Below are positions 1-10,187 of a stretch of DNA of 64,000 bases, piece after piece. The stretch spans positions 1,054,001-1,118,000 of the forward strand of contig JAKUDP010000010.1 in assembly GCA_022570795.1 (NCBI GenBank). The letters run 5' to 3'. Under the pieces are notes generated by a model. That model had not been told where the DNA came from and made no database searches. It saw only the letters and a program-made list of their open reading frames with translations. Source of the stretch: Sphaerulina vaccinii. Lineage: Eukaryota > Ascomycota > Dothideomycetes > Mycosphaerellales > Mycosphaerellaceae. The translations under genes were made by a program, and so were the position numbers. How positions within the stretch are numbered: the first letter of the stretch is position 1; every line of letters begins with the position of its first letter.

Positions 1-1450
1 CAGAGGCTTGAGAAGGCTTATCGCTTCACACCATGGAGCGCATATGTCGACATCGGTATACCGACAGGCGCTTGTGCCCTATGAGGAAGGCTGTTGATGA
101 TGCGATGCAAGCTGTGATAGAAGCTGCCGAGGTTGCATTAGCTTCGCGAAGGCTTGACCTTTGGACAGGTTGATCGACACTTGACACCGGTCCGCGTGGG
201 CGCTTCAGCCATGGCTGTTCTTCGTGGCTGCGAGCAGGGAGAAGTATTGGTCTTGGTTGTAAGCTTGAATATTGAGCTTACCACTGCTTAGCACGCTTGT
301 TTATGTTACCTGCCGTTGTGAGGATGCTCCCATGTCAATCATCTGTCCCTCACCAGGCTGTGCGGCACGGAGGACACCTTTGCGAGGTCTAGTGGACCGT
401 ACCAAAGTACACTTCGGGAAGGAGGTTCATGTGGCCTTGTCTCGGGCTCGTGATAATCCTCCAGCTGCGAACTGATCAACAATATCCCAGTACGACGCTT
501 GCAAACATGACCCGCCAAGATAAGGTAGATCCCCTTATCTATCAGATTGTTGGCCGCGTGGTTCGCTGGCGACCGTTGATGAAGGCGTGATGCAGCCGGC
601 AGGTGTGAGAGTACCGTGTTCGCACGATACGAAGTGTTGAGCACATGCTGCATTGGGAAGTATTCGAGAAATGCTGATTCTTCTGATGCATATCAGGACA
701 CGTAACAGAACTTGGGCATGTGATCAGCATCGGGCGCCTGCGCATGCATTGCAAACGCATTGCAATTTCCAGTTTCCAGCAGATTGTCCTGACTGACGGC
801 AAAGTCCTTCCATGCCATGAATGCAGTGTCCTGAGATGGTAGAGGCCGAGGTGATGGACGATGTGTAGCGATGGCGCACGGAATCATGCTGTCCTCGCAG
901 AAGCTCCTCGATCAGAACTGAAACTGAGCGTCCCGGTGCATCGCAGTTCACACGCGTTGCAGATGCCTGGTAGATGTGGTCCTCGTCGGCTCCGTCGGGG
1001 TAGGCAGACGCGACGTGTGTATAGATGGTCGAGAGTGGTCGAATGTATGTTTCGCGCATGCCAAAGAGTTAGCCCGAGACAAGCAACAGGGATAGCGCCA
1101 CCCGCCACCCACCCACGACTTGGCACGAAGTCAGAGAGGACGACGAAAAGGCTCTGATGAGTGTACGGACGGTGAAGAGCTTGTCACAGTCAAAGCCAAT
1201 AGAAGTTAGGAGAGAATGCACTGCAATGATCTATCACAAATGAGTCTGCTCTCTTTCTGCCATGCCAGTCTGGCTCTACTTCTACTTCTACATCTACTAT
1301 CTATCTTCACACACCTTCATCATGATGATCTTCTCGTACACCCGACCCTTCCTCTATTCCTGTCAATGCTATGCCTTCCTCGCTATGCTGTCGCGATGCT
1401 GTGACCTCTCCTATATTCAAATGCTGCCCACCAATGCTCTTCATCCAATC
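1..1450. other. intergenic, no gene supported
   Basis: Only short overlapping open frames (up to about 110 codons) on both strands, none with a recognisable domain or convincing start and splice signals. The last 250 bases are a pyrimidine-rich stretch (runs of ctt and cta) directly after the stop of the neighbouring channel gene and probably belong to its 3' untranslated region. Confidence 0.5.
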
Positions 1451-4400
1451 TTAACGCAGAGTTTGACTCCTACCGACTCCTGATCCAAGAGTCTTATGTC
1501 CTTCCGGAGCGCCAACAATATGCGGTACATCTCCTATGTTCCCACTCCCACTGACCTGGCGCGGAAGCTGCGGCGGCTGTTGAGGATGGAGATTACTTTC
1601 ATTTGTATTTAGCCGCCAGGCTGCGGGCGACACCATTCCCGATCGAGGGTCTAAACGTCCACCAGGGGTATTGCTCGCTGTAGGATTGCGAGACTCCTCA
1701 GGAATATCTGCCATGGCCACACCACGTTCCATATCATCAGCCTCGCCATTTGAGCGTCCAAAGAACCGATTGCGATGAATACTAGTCCTCGTCCGGCCAG
1801 AGGCGTCAGTCGACCTTCTTGCAAGACCTCCTGATATGAAGTTGTCCCGGCCACTTGAGCGAGCAGAGTCTTGACTACCAGCTCTTGCAGCCGCCTCTTG
1901 TGAGCTGCGCGCACGAGCTTCCGACCGCTCACGTTCGCGTGAAGCTTCCACAATATCTATTTGTGGCTTGCCAAAATTGCGGTCTTCGTATACATCTCCA
2001 GACAAGTCTCCCATTGCGGCATAGCTTTTCATGCCTAAGCTGAAGTCGACACGCTTGCTCATGTGTGACAACGACTCGCCACGTGGTCTGGTAGCGCCAC
2101 TATGTTTCAGGATAGAGCCGCTGCGTAGGCGGGAGTATGGCATTTGTGAGCCAGTTGTGTCTTCTTGTCCTGGAATGGGTGCCACGAAAGGCGCATCCTG
2201 GTAACCCTCGGTGTTCTCTGAACCAGCAGGTGGATTGCCGTGAGGGTTATCTGGGTGTCCGCCATGTCCAGCGCCAGCAGTACCAACATGAGGGATGTTC
2301 GATAGGTACATTGGGAAGCTCTCGCGCATACCCGGAAAGCGCATGTATGGACCTTCGATCCCGAGCTCCTGCATCGTTACCATCATGGCGCAGATGAACT
2401 TGTTGCGACGCGCGAGACGCAAACCTTCGTTCTGCCAATTGGACTTGTAGAAGAAGACGACATTCATGTTCATCGAGTGAACATCGACTATGTCACGCAG
2501 CTCAGTCAAGATATTGCTCTGATACTCGCGCTTCTCGGAAGTCACAAACTCGAGGAGTTTCGTCCTCAGGCCATCGATCTGTTCCAGAGTAGTTCCAAAC
2601 TTGATCGTGATGCTCACTGCTTCTGCGAGACCACCAGACCGGCGTTGATTGAGGATGAACAACGTGTTCAGGTACGAGTTCGGAGCTTGGACAATGTGGC
2701 CTTCCATCTTCTTGAACTCCGTGTACAAAAGCGAGATCTCCTTGACGAAGTAGTCATCTCCCTTGAGCATAGACCCAGTGTTTCCATAGATACCCACACG
2801 ATCGCCCACATCGAAGGGATGCTTGACAAAGACGAAGATGACAGATTGCAGAAACTCTTGCGCCGTTGCACTGAACAGCCACGAAAGAGCCAGGACTGCA
2901 CTACCTGCCGATGTCAAAACACCAGCAGCCGATGTCGAGATCAGGGAGATAAAGACCAGAATGACGATCACGCAGACTATGAACATGAAAACATCGTCCA
3001 GTTTGCCGACGACACTGTCCAGATCTTTCAGCGAAGCAGTGATGCTTTTACGCTCGCGGCCAATCTCGACGCACACTGCCTCAAGTTCTTCCATACTAAT
3101 GTCGCCGTTCATATCCTTGTCGAACATAGTGAATGCGGCAGTAGCTTCGTCGTCATTCTCGAAAGCTGGTCGCAAGTCATCTGCGATGACAGTCTCGATG
3201 TCTTCACGAGCGAAGGTGCGATACAACCTCCTGGCGAGCACCTGAGAGCCGGACGTCGAGCTTAGGAGTGTGAGCACCACCTGGGTGGGGTGAGTGCTTT
3301 TTGTGACCTTCCTGCCAGTAAAATCGCCAGCGACCTTTCCCGCCACGTCACCAAACTGCCTGAAGCCCTCTTTGGCGACGATTTTTGCTTCGTTGAGGGC
3401 TTGACCAGGTGTGCGAGCGCCGCTAGGACCGCCTTGCTGCTCGAATTCCGCATCGTCCATAGCAATCTTTTCCTTGGAGAACGTGTACAGCTTGGTCAGA
3501 GATCCTATCTGGAATTTGTTGATCTCAATGCGGTCCGCGTATGTTCGAAGATGGAAGCTGATGGCGATAAGCTGTATAATGATCTTCTCCACGAAGTTCA
3601 GTACTGCTCCGACGAGAAACGAGACGAGGACCTTGTTCATCGTGTTCATCCACTCTGGCGTGTAGCCATACGGATGGTCTCGCTGGTGGTTTTTCATGGT
3701 GGGCAGGAAACTGATCTCAATAGCCAGCCACCAGAAGAACAAGGTCGCTGGTAGTTCGAGTTGCTTTCCCATGTCTCGCCACTTCTTGCTGTTGTTCGTG
3801 AAGAAGCTGGAAAACATGCCTATCGGCCAGGGGAGGCATTTGGCCAATAATCGTCCGGCCCAAAGCGTCAACCAGACGATCTCCAGCCAAATCATAAACC
3901 ACACAAGATAGACGCCGCCCACAACTGCATTCGTGAACAGCAAGGCTCCAAGCAGCAGCGGAATCAACAGGATCACCACTACTGGGGTGATATAGGTGAG
4001 CCATCGGACTGCAAAGTTGGACTGATGTATCCGCTTCAACAGCTTTCCAAACTTAGTACTGGGGTTCTCCACGGGCTTGTAGACTTGGGTTTTCTCGTGA
4101 ACTGGATTGGTAGCCTCGTCGAACTCATCCACGTGGTCTCCACGAGTCCGCGACTTGCTGCGATCGGTCTCTCCACTTTGACTCTTTGATCTGGACAGAT
4201 CATTCTCTTCCGCCAGACACGAGACCTGTCTTTCGATCTTCAATAGTGTCAGATCATCATCCAGCCTGTTGGCCTGCTCACGTGTCTGTGATGGCGACGC
4301 AATACTTCGTAGCGGGTCGCCGGGCTCGTACTGGGTTTCCACAGTCAAGTGGCTTGCGCTACGCGGCCGACCATGTGGTGCCAGCTTCTCCTTGAGATGT

Positions 4401-4639
4401 TCATCATCCTCCTTTTCTCCTCGATGTTGGTTACCATTCGCATCGCTTTCGTCAATCATAGTTCCCTCGTCCGAGCTGTTATTACGCGTGTCTCGATGCG
4501 CAGCATTGTTGACATTGTAAGATGGTAACGAAGGTCTATCCAGGCTGTTTCTCCCTTGCGTGTTTTGGCCTGGGTTGCTCATGCTGTACGACGGTTGAGC
4601 ATAGGTCGGTTCTGGCCGTTCGTCTACTGGCGTCGTCAT
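1451..4639 (-). CDS. MscS-family mechanosensitive ion channel with EF-hand (Msy1/Msy2-like)
   Basis: An intronless gene of 1062 residues. The first in-frame ATG is at 4639; the frame stays open upstream but only with non-ATG starts. After a long, charged, disordered N-terminus comes a block of hydrophobic helices (about residues 210-380). A complete canonical EF-hand loop follows at about 505 (DKDMNGDISMEE, all five acidic/Asn positions and the final Glu present). Then come two further membrane helices and the MscS pore and beta domain (FLQSVIFVFVKHPFDVGDRV). This order is that of the fungal and plant eukaryotic MscS channels Msy1 and Msy2. These sit in the endoplasmic reticulum membrane of fission yeast and release calcium under hypo-osmotic shock. 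The C-terminal 300 residues are Ser/Arg/Gly-rich and disordered. The family call is firm; the membrane it sits in is inferred. Confidence 0.93.
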   Translation of the reverse strand: MTTPVDERPEPTYAQPSYSMSNPGQNTQGRNSLDRPSLPSYNVNNAAHRDTRNNSSDEGTMIDESDANGNQHRGEKEDDEHLKEKLAPHGRPRSASHLTVETQYEPGDPLRSIASPSQTREQANRLDDDLTLLKIERQVSCLAEENDLSRSKSQSGETDRSKSRTRGDHVDEFDEATNPVHEKTQVYKPVENPSTKFGKLLKRIHQSNFAVRWLTYITPVVVILLIPLLLGALLFTNAVVGGVYLVWFMIWLEIVWLTLWAGRLLAKCLPWPIGMFSSFFTNNSKKWRDMGKQLELPATLFFWWLAIEISFLPTMKNHQRDHPYGYTPEWMNTMNKVLVSFLVGAVLNFVEKIIIQLIAISFHLRTYADRIEINKFQIGSLTKLYTFSKEKIAMDDAEFEQQGGPSGARTPGQALNEAKIVAKEGFRQFGDVAGKVAGDFTGRKVTKSTHPTQVVLTLLSSTSGSQVLARRLYRTFAREDIETVIADDLRPAFENDDEATAAFTMFDKDMNGDISMEELEAVCVEIGRERKSITASLKDLDSVVGKLDDVFMFIVCVIVILVFISLISTSAAGVLTSAGSAVLALSWLFSATAQEFLQSVIFVFVKHPFDVGDRVGIYGNTGSMLKGDDYFVKEISLLYTEFKKMEGHIVQAPNSYLNTLFILNQRRSGGLAEAVSITIKFGTTLEQIDGLRTKLLEFVTSEKREYQSNILTELRDIVDVHSMNMNVVFFYKSNWQNEGLRLARRNKFICAMMVTMQELGIEGPYMRFPGMRESFPMYLSNIPHVGTAGAGHGGHPDNPHGNPPAGSENTEGYQDAPFVAPIPGQEDTTGSQMPYSRLRSGSILKHSGATRPRGESLSHMSKRVDFSLGMKSYAAMGDLSGDVYEDRNFGKPQIDIVEASRERERSEARARSSQEAAARAGSQDSARSSGRDNFISGGLARRSTDASGRTRTSIHRNRFFGRSNGEADDMERGVAMADIPEESRNPTASNTPGGRLDPRSGMVSPAAWRLNTNESNLHPQQPPQLPRQVSGSGNIGDVPHIVGAPEGHKTLGSGVGRSQTLR

Positions 4640-5989
4640 GTTGTCGCCAGTCCAGCAAGCGAGTGAGATGGAAGGGCTCAATCTGTCAATGGACTGGGAG
4701 ACTTCCAGCACTTGGTAGTCCCGAGTCCGCGGTACAGAATACCTATATGGTGGAGCGCAGAATGTGACGTCGGGTACGCGATGGAGCTCAAGATAAGGTT
4801 AGGATGCCGCAGAAATATATGTGCCAAGGATGAGTTCACGGTAGTGGTGGCGTGTAAGAAGATATGGACAGCAATAAGAGTTGTGTAGAGGATAGAAACG
4901 ACTGTGGAAGGTGTGAAAAAATAAGAAGAAAGAAAGAGTTGCGTTGCGGTGTCGTTGCCCGTGTACCTTGTGCCTGTGCCTGCTGGTAGATCGGCAAGAC
5001 AGAAGCTCATCCCTGAGCACAAGAGCGTGCACAAATTCACTTCCAGCGGAGGACACTGCAGTGCGGAAGCGTTTGTTGAGCGCGAATCAAGACAATCGTT
5101 GTTTCCGAGGCCAATCGCACAACTCCAGATGTCTGTTCTTATGCACGCCTTCGTCATATTTCAGTAGAAAAGATAACCGTCCACACTTCTATTCCAGGAG
5201 TGATGGGACCTGCCAAGCTGCCGAAGTCCCAGCGGCGTGAATCCCAGCGAATCGACGTTGGAGAAGTACAAAAGATGGTGACGAGTTCGCGATGCTTCGC
5301 ATGCCTTGTCGTGAGCATGATCTCCACATAAATGCGTGTGCAAGTACAGTGGTGCTAGCCGAAGTGGAATGCCGTGTGGAGTTTGTGCAGCGCCAGGTCC
5401 TGTCTCTGTGACATCCAGGAAAGCCATGTTATTCAGCAGAATCCAAGAACGAAGATGCTCGTCAGGAACGAGCGCCAATGCCGGACCACCCAGCCGCTGA
5501 CGCAACATCGAAGGAGAGTGTCTTGTCGCCGCGAGTGTGAACGTGGTATTCGTGCCAACGGCCTCACACTCCCAGACTATTTTCGCATGGCATTTGTGCT
5601 GCAAATCCTCAAAGCTTCATCCTGGCGTCTAGATCGCTGTCGATAGAATTAGCAGGGATCAGCTCCAGGCACATGTGGACTGCAGGGGATATCTCTTGCA
5701 AGGATGATTGTTTCAATTGGCGATCCTCCGTACTCGTCTCGCGATAAGGAAATGCAGTGAAAGAGCACAGCGAGATGAAGTTGGAAGAGTGATGGCGGAC
5801 GAAAGCAAGTTGCATGGCAAGAACGAACACCGTTTGACGCGAGTGGCAGGAACGCCTCAACAGAAGCAAGAGAAGGTTGAGAAACAGATGCTTTCCTCTC
5901 TACAACACAACTGATACAACTTTCTGCTCACAGGCTCACAGGCTTATAGGCTTCGCACTTCGCTTCCACATACATTCTCCAAACCTCGC
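4640..5989. other. intergenic, holds a solo inverted-repeat end
   Basis: No gene supported. A 147-codon minus-strand frame at 5161-5604 starts at TTG and has no family. The stretch contains a 26-base copy of the end of the inverted-repeat element found at 48.5 kb (listed separately). The part next to 4639 should hold the channel promoter. Confidence 0.5.
5342..5367 (+). repeat. solo copy of the miniature element terminal repeat
   Basis: These 26 bases are identical to 48,492-48,517, the left end of the TA-flanked inverted-repeat element, and include TACAGTGGTGCTAGCCGAAG. No matching inverted arm is visible within a few hundred bases on either side, so this looks like a decayed or recombined copy. 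Confidence 0.75.
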
Positions 5990-7507
5990 TCACGGCGGGC
6001 CATACGCCAATCTCCTTCCCTCTCTCCATCTCCACGCCTGAGGGCTCCCATAAGGCCTCGCTTCCGCGAAGTGGTATCTCACTTCTCTCTGCACATCCTC
6101 AACACCTTTCCTCACAAACACATTCGTGCCTCGACAATTGTCAAGTGTTGGGTACTTAGGCTGGCCATCACCCTCACCATCAAAGTACAGCAGCTTTCCA
6201 CCTTCGAACAGATCATCAACAAGCAGGAAGTCCACCTCAGTTCTGTCCCCATTAGCAGATGTAAGAACCACAAACACGTCCCTCCAGCTCCCCTCATCAT
6301 CAATCTTCATCTCCTGCAAAATCACCTGTCCCAACAACTTACTCTGCCTCAAAAACTTCACCAAATCCTCCGCTCTCACATGCAGTCCTCTTAATCTCAC
6401 ACCTTTCACATTAGCCAACGTCACACCTTCAACAATTCTCTGTAGGACTAGCGTATCACACATATCCCTCTGCGTCAACTTCTTCCTCGCGAGAGAATAC
6501 TGATGTATATCCAACCTTTCCACTTTCTCACACAAATTCAACAATTCTACCAAACCACCAAAGTTCTCTTCCGCGCTGGCTTCACCTCTCAAGATATCGA
6601 TATCACGATAGATCGGAACGTCTGAATAGCTCACATGCTCCCCAGGATCATACAATCTTGCACGATCTTGTTCCGTTTCATTGATGATCCTATGGCTCAT
6701 CGATATAGAGAAAGCTTTAAGATGCGTCAGCGATTCTGCAAGACCCGAGTAGTCCGATGTTGGTAATAAGTGGATGATCTGATCCCTCGCGACAGCGCAT
6801 CTTGTCAACTCACTGTATACATCCAGTTCGTTGATTGGCAATATGCTTCTCGCCAGAGCCGCAATGGTGATTTGGAGAGTTTGAGCTGCGCAAATCCAGA
6901 TGAGTTTCCAACTTCCACCTTGCAGTGGTCCGAGACGAGTTGTATCATCTTGTCGGAAGACAGAGATATCGAGTTTGATAATGGGGATGGGGATATGCTT
7001 TGCATTGTTGGCGAGATTGGCGAAAGCTTTGGCGAGGAGGTCGACTGCAAGGCCAGATTCGATGAGGTGTTTCTGTTCGACGCCTCGCTGTTTCAAGTTG
7101 TTGAGGTCGTCTTGAGCTTTGGTGAGTTCTTCGTCTGTGCAGCGGACTTCTGTGGTCATGAACATGGGGCCATTGTGCTCTGTGACGGAATTGGTCTTCT
7201 TTCGAAGGATAGCTTCAAGGCCGAGTGTATTGTTGACGATGCCGACAAGTGTTAACTCTTCCACTAGGCAATCGAGACGTCCTCCGTTTGCGGTGTTGTA
7301 TTGCAAAGCTTGGAGAGCTTCTTCAGTGACGTCGACGTGTTTCTTCTTGTAGAAAGATTTGAAGTGTTCTTGTACGACCTTCACGCTGATCAAGCTGCTG
7401 ACCAGGCGTAGATTGCAGAGATCTGGGAGTGCGAGCAGCACGACAATGCTTTCGATGATTTCGTTGGGGCAGCAGTCTAGACGTGGTGGGGTCTTCTGTT
7501 CTGTCAT
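5990..7507 (-). CDS. F-box domain protein
   Basis: A single open frame of 505 residues from an ATG at 7507. Residues about 8-55 fit a degenerate F-box: a Leu/Pro-rich start (DCCPNEIIESIVVLLALPDL), then CNLRLVSSLIS and a helix. F-box proteins bind Skp1 and bring substrates to SCF ubiquitin ligases. The remaining 450 residues show no clear repeat. Scattered leucine-rich stretches (LTHLKAFSISMS, VKGVRLRGLHV) suggest a divergent LRR-like fold, common in the large lineage-specific F-box families of filamentous fungi. The C-terminus ends in an Arg/Trp-rich tail. Substrate unknown. It could be a plain fungal hypothetical if the F-box assignment is wrong. Confidence 0.75.
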   Translation of the reverse strand: MTEQKTPPRLDCCPNEIIESIVVLLALPDLCNLRLVSSLISVKVVQEHFKSFYKKKHVDVTEEALQALQYNTANGGRLDCLVEELTLVGIVNNTLGLEAILRKKTNSVTEHNGPMFMTTEVRCTDEELTKAQDDLNNLKQRGVEQKHLIESGLAVDLLAKAFANLANNAKHIPIPIIKLDISVFRQDDTTRLGPLQGGSWKLIWICAAQTLQITIAALARSILPINELDVYSELTRCAVARDQIIHLLPTSDYSGLAESLTHLKAFSISMSHRIINETEQDRARLYDPGEHVSYSDVPIYRDIDILRGEASAEENFGGLVELLNLCEKVERLDIHQYSLARKKLTQRDMCDTLVLQRIVEGVTLANVKGVRLRGLHVRAEDLVKFLRQSKLLGQVILQEMKIDDEGSWRDVFVVLTSANGDRTEVDFLLVDDLFEGGKLLYFDGEGDGQPKYPTLDNCRGTNVFVRKGVEDVQREVRYHFAEARPYGSPQAWRWREGRRLAYGPP

Positions 7508-7705
7508 GTTGACGGAGTTTGTTGGGTTGAGCTAGGAGCAGAGGTCAGTGAGAAGATATGGTGTCAAGAGAGTTGATTGCGTAGCACAGTGCAGGTACAC
7601 AATATATAGCTACAACAGTGGAGGATCAATAGAGTTTGTGAGAGGGCGAGGCCGCTTCTGCCTAGCGCTGTCATACATCCCTTGATCCTATGTGATTGCT
7701 GCGCT

Positions 7706-9169
7706 CTACAAGAACTCAGCAAGTGCCTCCACAAATGCATCGTGGTTCTCCAAGAATGGCAGATGTCCAGCTTTGGGGATCTGCTTATATGTGGTGTTGG
7801 CAATACCAAACTTCTGCATAGCCTCCGGGATCTTGCCATCACCTTCTCCAGCGATGAGCAAACCAGGAGCCTTGATATCTTGCAGTCTAGGCTTGAGATC
7901 ATAGTCACTCAATGACAGAGAGTTGAGACGGAAGCCTTCGATATTCGAACTCGCAGCCATAGGCAGCACCTTCTTGGCATTTTCTGAGTCACCGTTTTCT
8001 GGTGTAAACCATCTCGATACAGTGACTTTTGCGAGCTCAGGCATTCCTTTCGACTTTGCCAGCTCGACGCGATCTGCCCATGCTTGACTGTTGGCTGGAC
8101 TTGATGCCACGTTGCAGTCGCAGGCCACGAACTTCTCTAACATATCCGGGTGGCGGATCGCGAAGTTGATCGACGTAACTCCGCCCATGCTGACGCCAAT
8201 AACCGCGTGGACCTTCTCGATGTTGAGACGCTGTAGCAGATATTCCAGGTCATCAGCAAGAAGATCGAATGTCGTGTCGTTGCTCTTTTCGGCTTGCTGA
8301 GAATATCCACGAGAGTTGTACCGAAGCACTCTATATGTCTTGCCATTGAGACCTGTCATCAATGACTTCGCAACATCATCCCAGATGTGCAGGTTGGTCA
8401 TGATGGAGTTGACACATACTATCACAGGATCTGCAGGATTGCCTTCTAATTGAAATCGTAGCTCAGCTCCATCTGTGGTGATGACTGTCGACGCCGGCTC
8501 ATCCAGGGCGTCAAATGTCAAGTGATGGCTCCAGGTTCGAAGGTCTCTCCAATGGATCTTGCTGGCGATCTGGTTTCGCCATGGTGTTGACATCGCGGCT
8601 GCAAACTCGGCGCCTTTGAGATCTGGAGGCTGCTTGAAGTCGTGCACTGCTAGATGCTCAACTTGACCAGCAGGTGGCATTCCATTGATACCACCTACTA
8701 GCATCTTGAATCGTCTTGTGCGGATCCATCCTGGAGCTTTGGAAATCATGGTGGTGTGCTCTTCCTCGTACCATCTGTTGAACTCGTCGAAGTCAGATTC
8801 GTCCAATCTCATCGATACAGCTACAATGGCTGGAGCAGGTCCCTTCGACTCTCCACGGACTGAGATAGTACTGTAAATTTTACGGTCCAGCGATTCGAAT
8901 GTGCTCATGACAGCCTTTTCCCGCTTAGACCTCTCCTCTCTCAATCGGCTGTAGATACGCTTATCAATCCAGGTCAGGTCGGAGACATCATATACAGCAG
9001 ACCATTCAGGTCTCTGGCCATCTGCAGCTGTGTAGCGATCTCCAGTCTCTATGAAAGGCAGCCGAAGGCGTAGTGGGCCATGCTCAGTATTGTACCATTC
9101 GTGGAATGCCGCCTCATCAGTATCCTTTCCTGGCTGGATGGCCACAGCTAGATATCCAGGACCTTCCAT
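7706..9169 (-). CDS. tandem EthD-like domains fused to an alpha/beta hydrolase
   Basis: 487 residues from an ATG at 9169. Residues 5-105 and 113-210 are two related ferredoxin-like (dimeric alpha-beta barrel, EthD-type) units, each with the W-Y-x-x-E-H signature: HEWYNTEH near 24-31 and NRWYEEEH near 131-138. Residues 225-487 are an alpha/beta hydrolase of the 3-oxoadipate enol-lactonase type. The nucleophile elbow is GVSMGG with Ser327, the probable acid is Asp444 (GEGDGK) and the base is His469 (AGHLPF). EthD-like units often bind small aromatic or polyketide ligands, so a role in degrading or releasing an aromatic product is plausible, but this is inference. Just upstream, GTGAGT...TTACAG at 9234-9175 looks like a 60-base intron in the 5' untranslated region. 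No signal peptide. Confidence 0.88.
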   Translation of the reverse strand: MEGPGYLAVAIQPGKDTDEAAFHEWYNTEHGPLRLRLPFIETGDRYTAADGQRPEWSAVYDVSDLTWIDKRIYSRLREERSKREKAVMSTFESLDRKIYSTISVRGESKGPAPAIVAVSMRLDESDFDEFNRWYEEEHTTMISKAPGWIRTRRFKMLVGGINGMPPAGQVEHLAVHDFKQPPDLKGAEFAAAMSTPWRNQIASKIHWRDLRTWSHHLTFDALDEPASTVITTDGAELRFQLEGNPADPVIVCVNSIMTNLHIWDDVAKSLMTGLNGKTYRVLRYNSRGYSQQAEKSNDTTFDLLADDLEYLLQRLNIEKVHAVIGVSMGGVTSINFAIRHPDMLEKFVACDCNVASSPANSQAWADRVELAKSKGMPELAKVTVSRWFTPENGDSENAKKVLPMAASSNIEGFRLNSLSLSDYDLKPRLQDIKAPGLLIAGEGDGKIPEAMQKFGIANTTYKQIPKAGHLPFLENHDAFVEALAEFL

Positions 9170-9592
9170 TCTTCCTGTAATGAGAGTCCAAGGATGGAAG
9201 AAGACAGGGCATACCTACCTCTTTTACCACTCACCTGCTGGGTCTTGGGCGGAGCGGAGCTGGTCGGGAGCTGTGTCGGCACCAGAGTACGGCTAAGAAT
9301 ACACCCGCTAAGGCAAAATGCTTGTGTATTGTGCTCTCTCGCTCAACGTGCCTCTTTGTGATCTTGTGGTCATACAGATATCGCACAACATCTGGTCATT
9401 GTCGCCGTGATGCCAGAAAGCAGGCTTGAGAGGTGATGTTTCATGCTGGATGACACAACCTCAGCCTTCAACAGTTTCGGCGATCCCGGAATCTAGACCT
9501 CATTTGACAGAACTGTACCAGTTTGAGGCTGCAATACAAGTATAACAAGACCCAGGTGAGCCCGAGTACTGACACAGACCCCACGAACGAAC
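9170..9592. other. divergent promoter region
   Basis: Lies between the hydrolase gene reading left and a small glycine-rich protein gene reading right. It contains the probable 5' untranslated intron of the hydrolase (9175-9234). No other coding signal. Confidence 0.5.
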
Positions 9593-9920
9593 ATGTCCGC
9601 CAACGATTACTACAACGGCGTGCCGCCTCCAGGAGTTCCAGCTGCTCCCTCAGACCAGAACACTCCTTCGCAAGACAAGAGCATCTTCAATCACCAAGCT
9701 TCCCAGCATCAGTCGCATCACTATCTGCGAATGTATGGTGGACAGGTAGCGCAAGCAGCGATGTGGGGATTCGGAGCCACACTGGGAGCTGATGTTGCCA
9801 ACGCTGCGTTCGGTGAAGCCAAGGTAGTAGACTCGCCATGTCTGTGGAATGTGTGCTGAAGCAGGTGGTGCAGGAGTGGTGGCGGCATTGAAAGGTTTAC
9901 AGAGCACGGCCGGGCGTTGA
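9593..9920 (+). CDS. small glycine-zipper-like protein, unknown function
   Basis: Proposed exons 9593-9812 and 9865-9920 with a 52-base GTGAAG...AAGCAG intron, giving 91 residues. Reading through the intron instead gives 88 residues with a weak tail. The spliced tail (AFGGAGVVAALKGLQSTAGR) continues the small-residue helix that starts in exon 1 (QAAMWGFGATLGADVANAAF), which is why I prefer it. The N-terminal 45 residues are Pro/Gln/Ser/His-rich and disordered. The C-terminal 45 residues have Gly/Ala spaced every three to four residues, as in glycine-zipper segments that pack or insert into membranes. I recognise no named family. Confidence 0.6.
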
Positions 9921-10187
9921 GGAGTCGGATTCATGATGAGTAACGGCAGGAACGAACGGAAAAGAGCACTGGACATACAGGACATAGAGGGATACAGAAT
10001 AATGACGATCGTGGTCTCTATTGGCAGAACCAGGGATGAGAAGCACTCTGAAGCAGAGGAAGTGTTGGGAGGCAAATCAATCGCTCTACGCAAGACACAG
10101 TAGCAACTGTAACCCAGTACATACCGAGCATACGAAAACAGAGAAGATGTGCACCAACAAATCTTCCATGTCGTCGAGCCTTACGTT

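Noticed and set aside
2477..3265. 262-codon plus-strand frame
   Set aside because: Antisense shadow of the well-supported MscS channel gene.
5161..5604. 147-codon minus-strand open frame
   Set aside because: Starts at TTG, no domain, and overlaps the solo transposon end.
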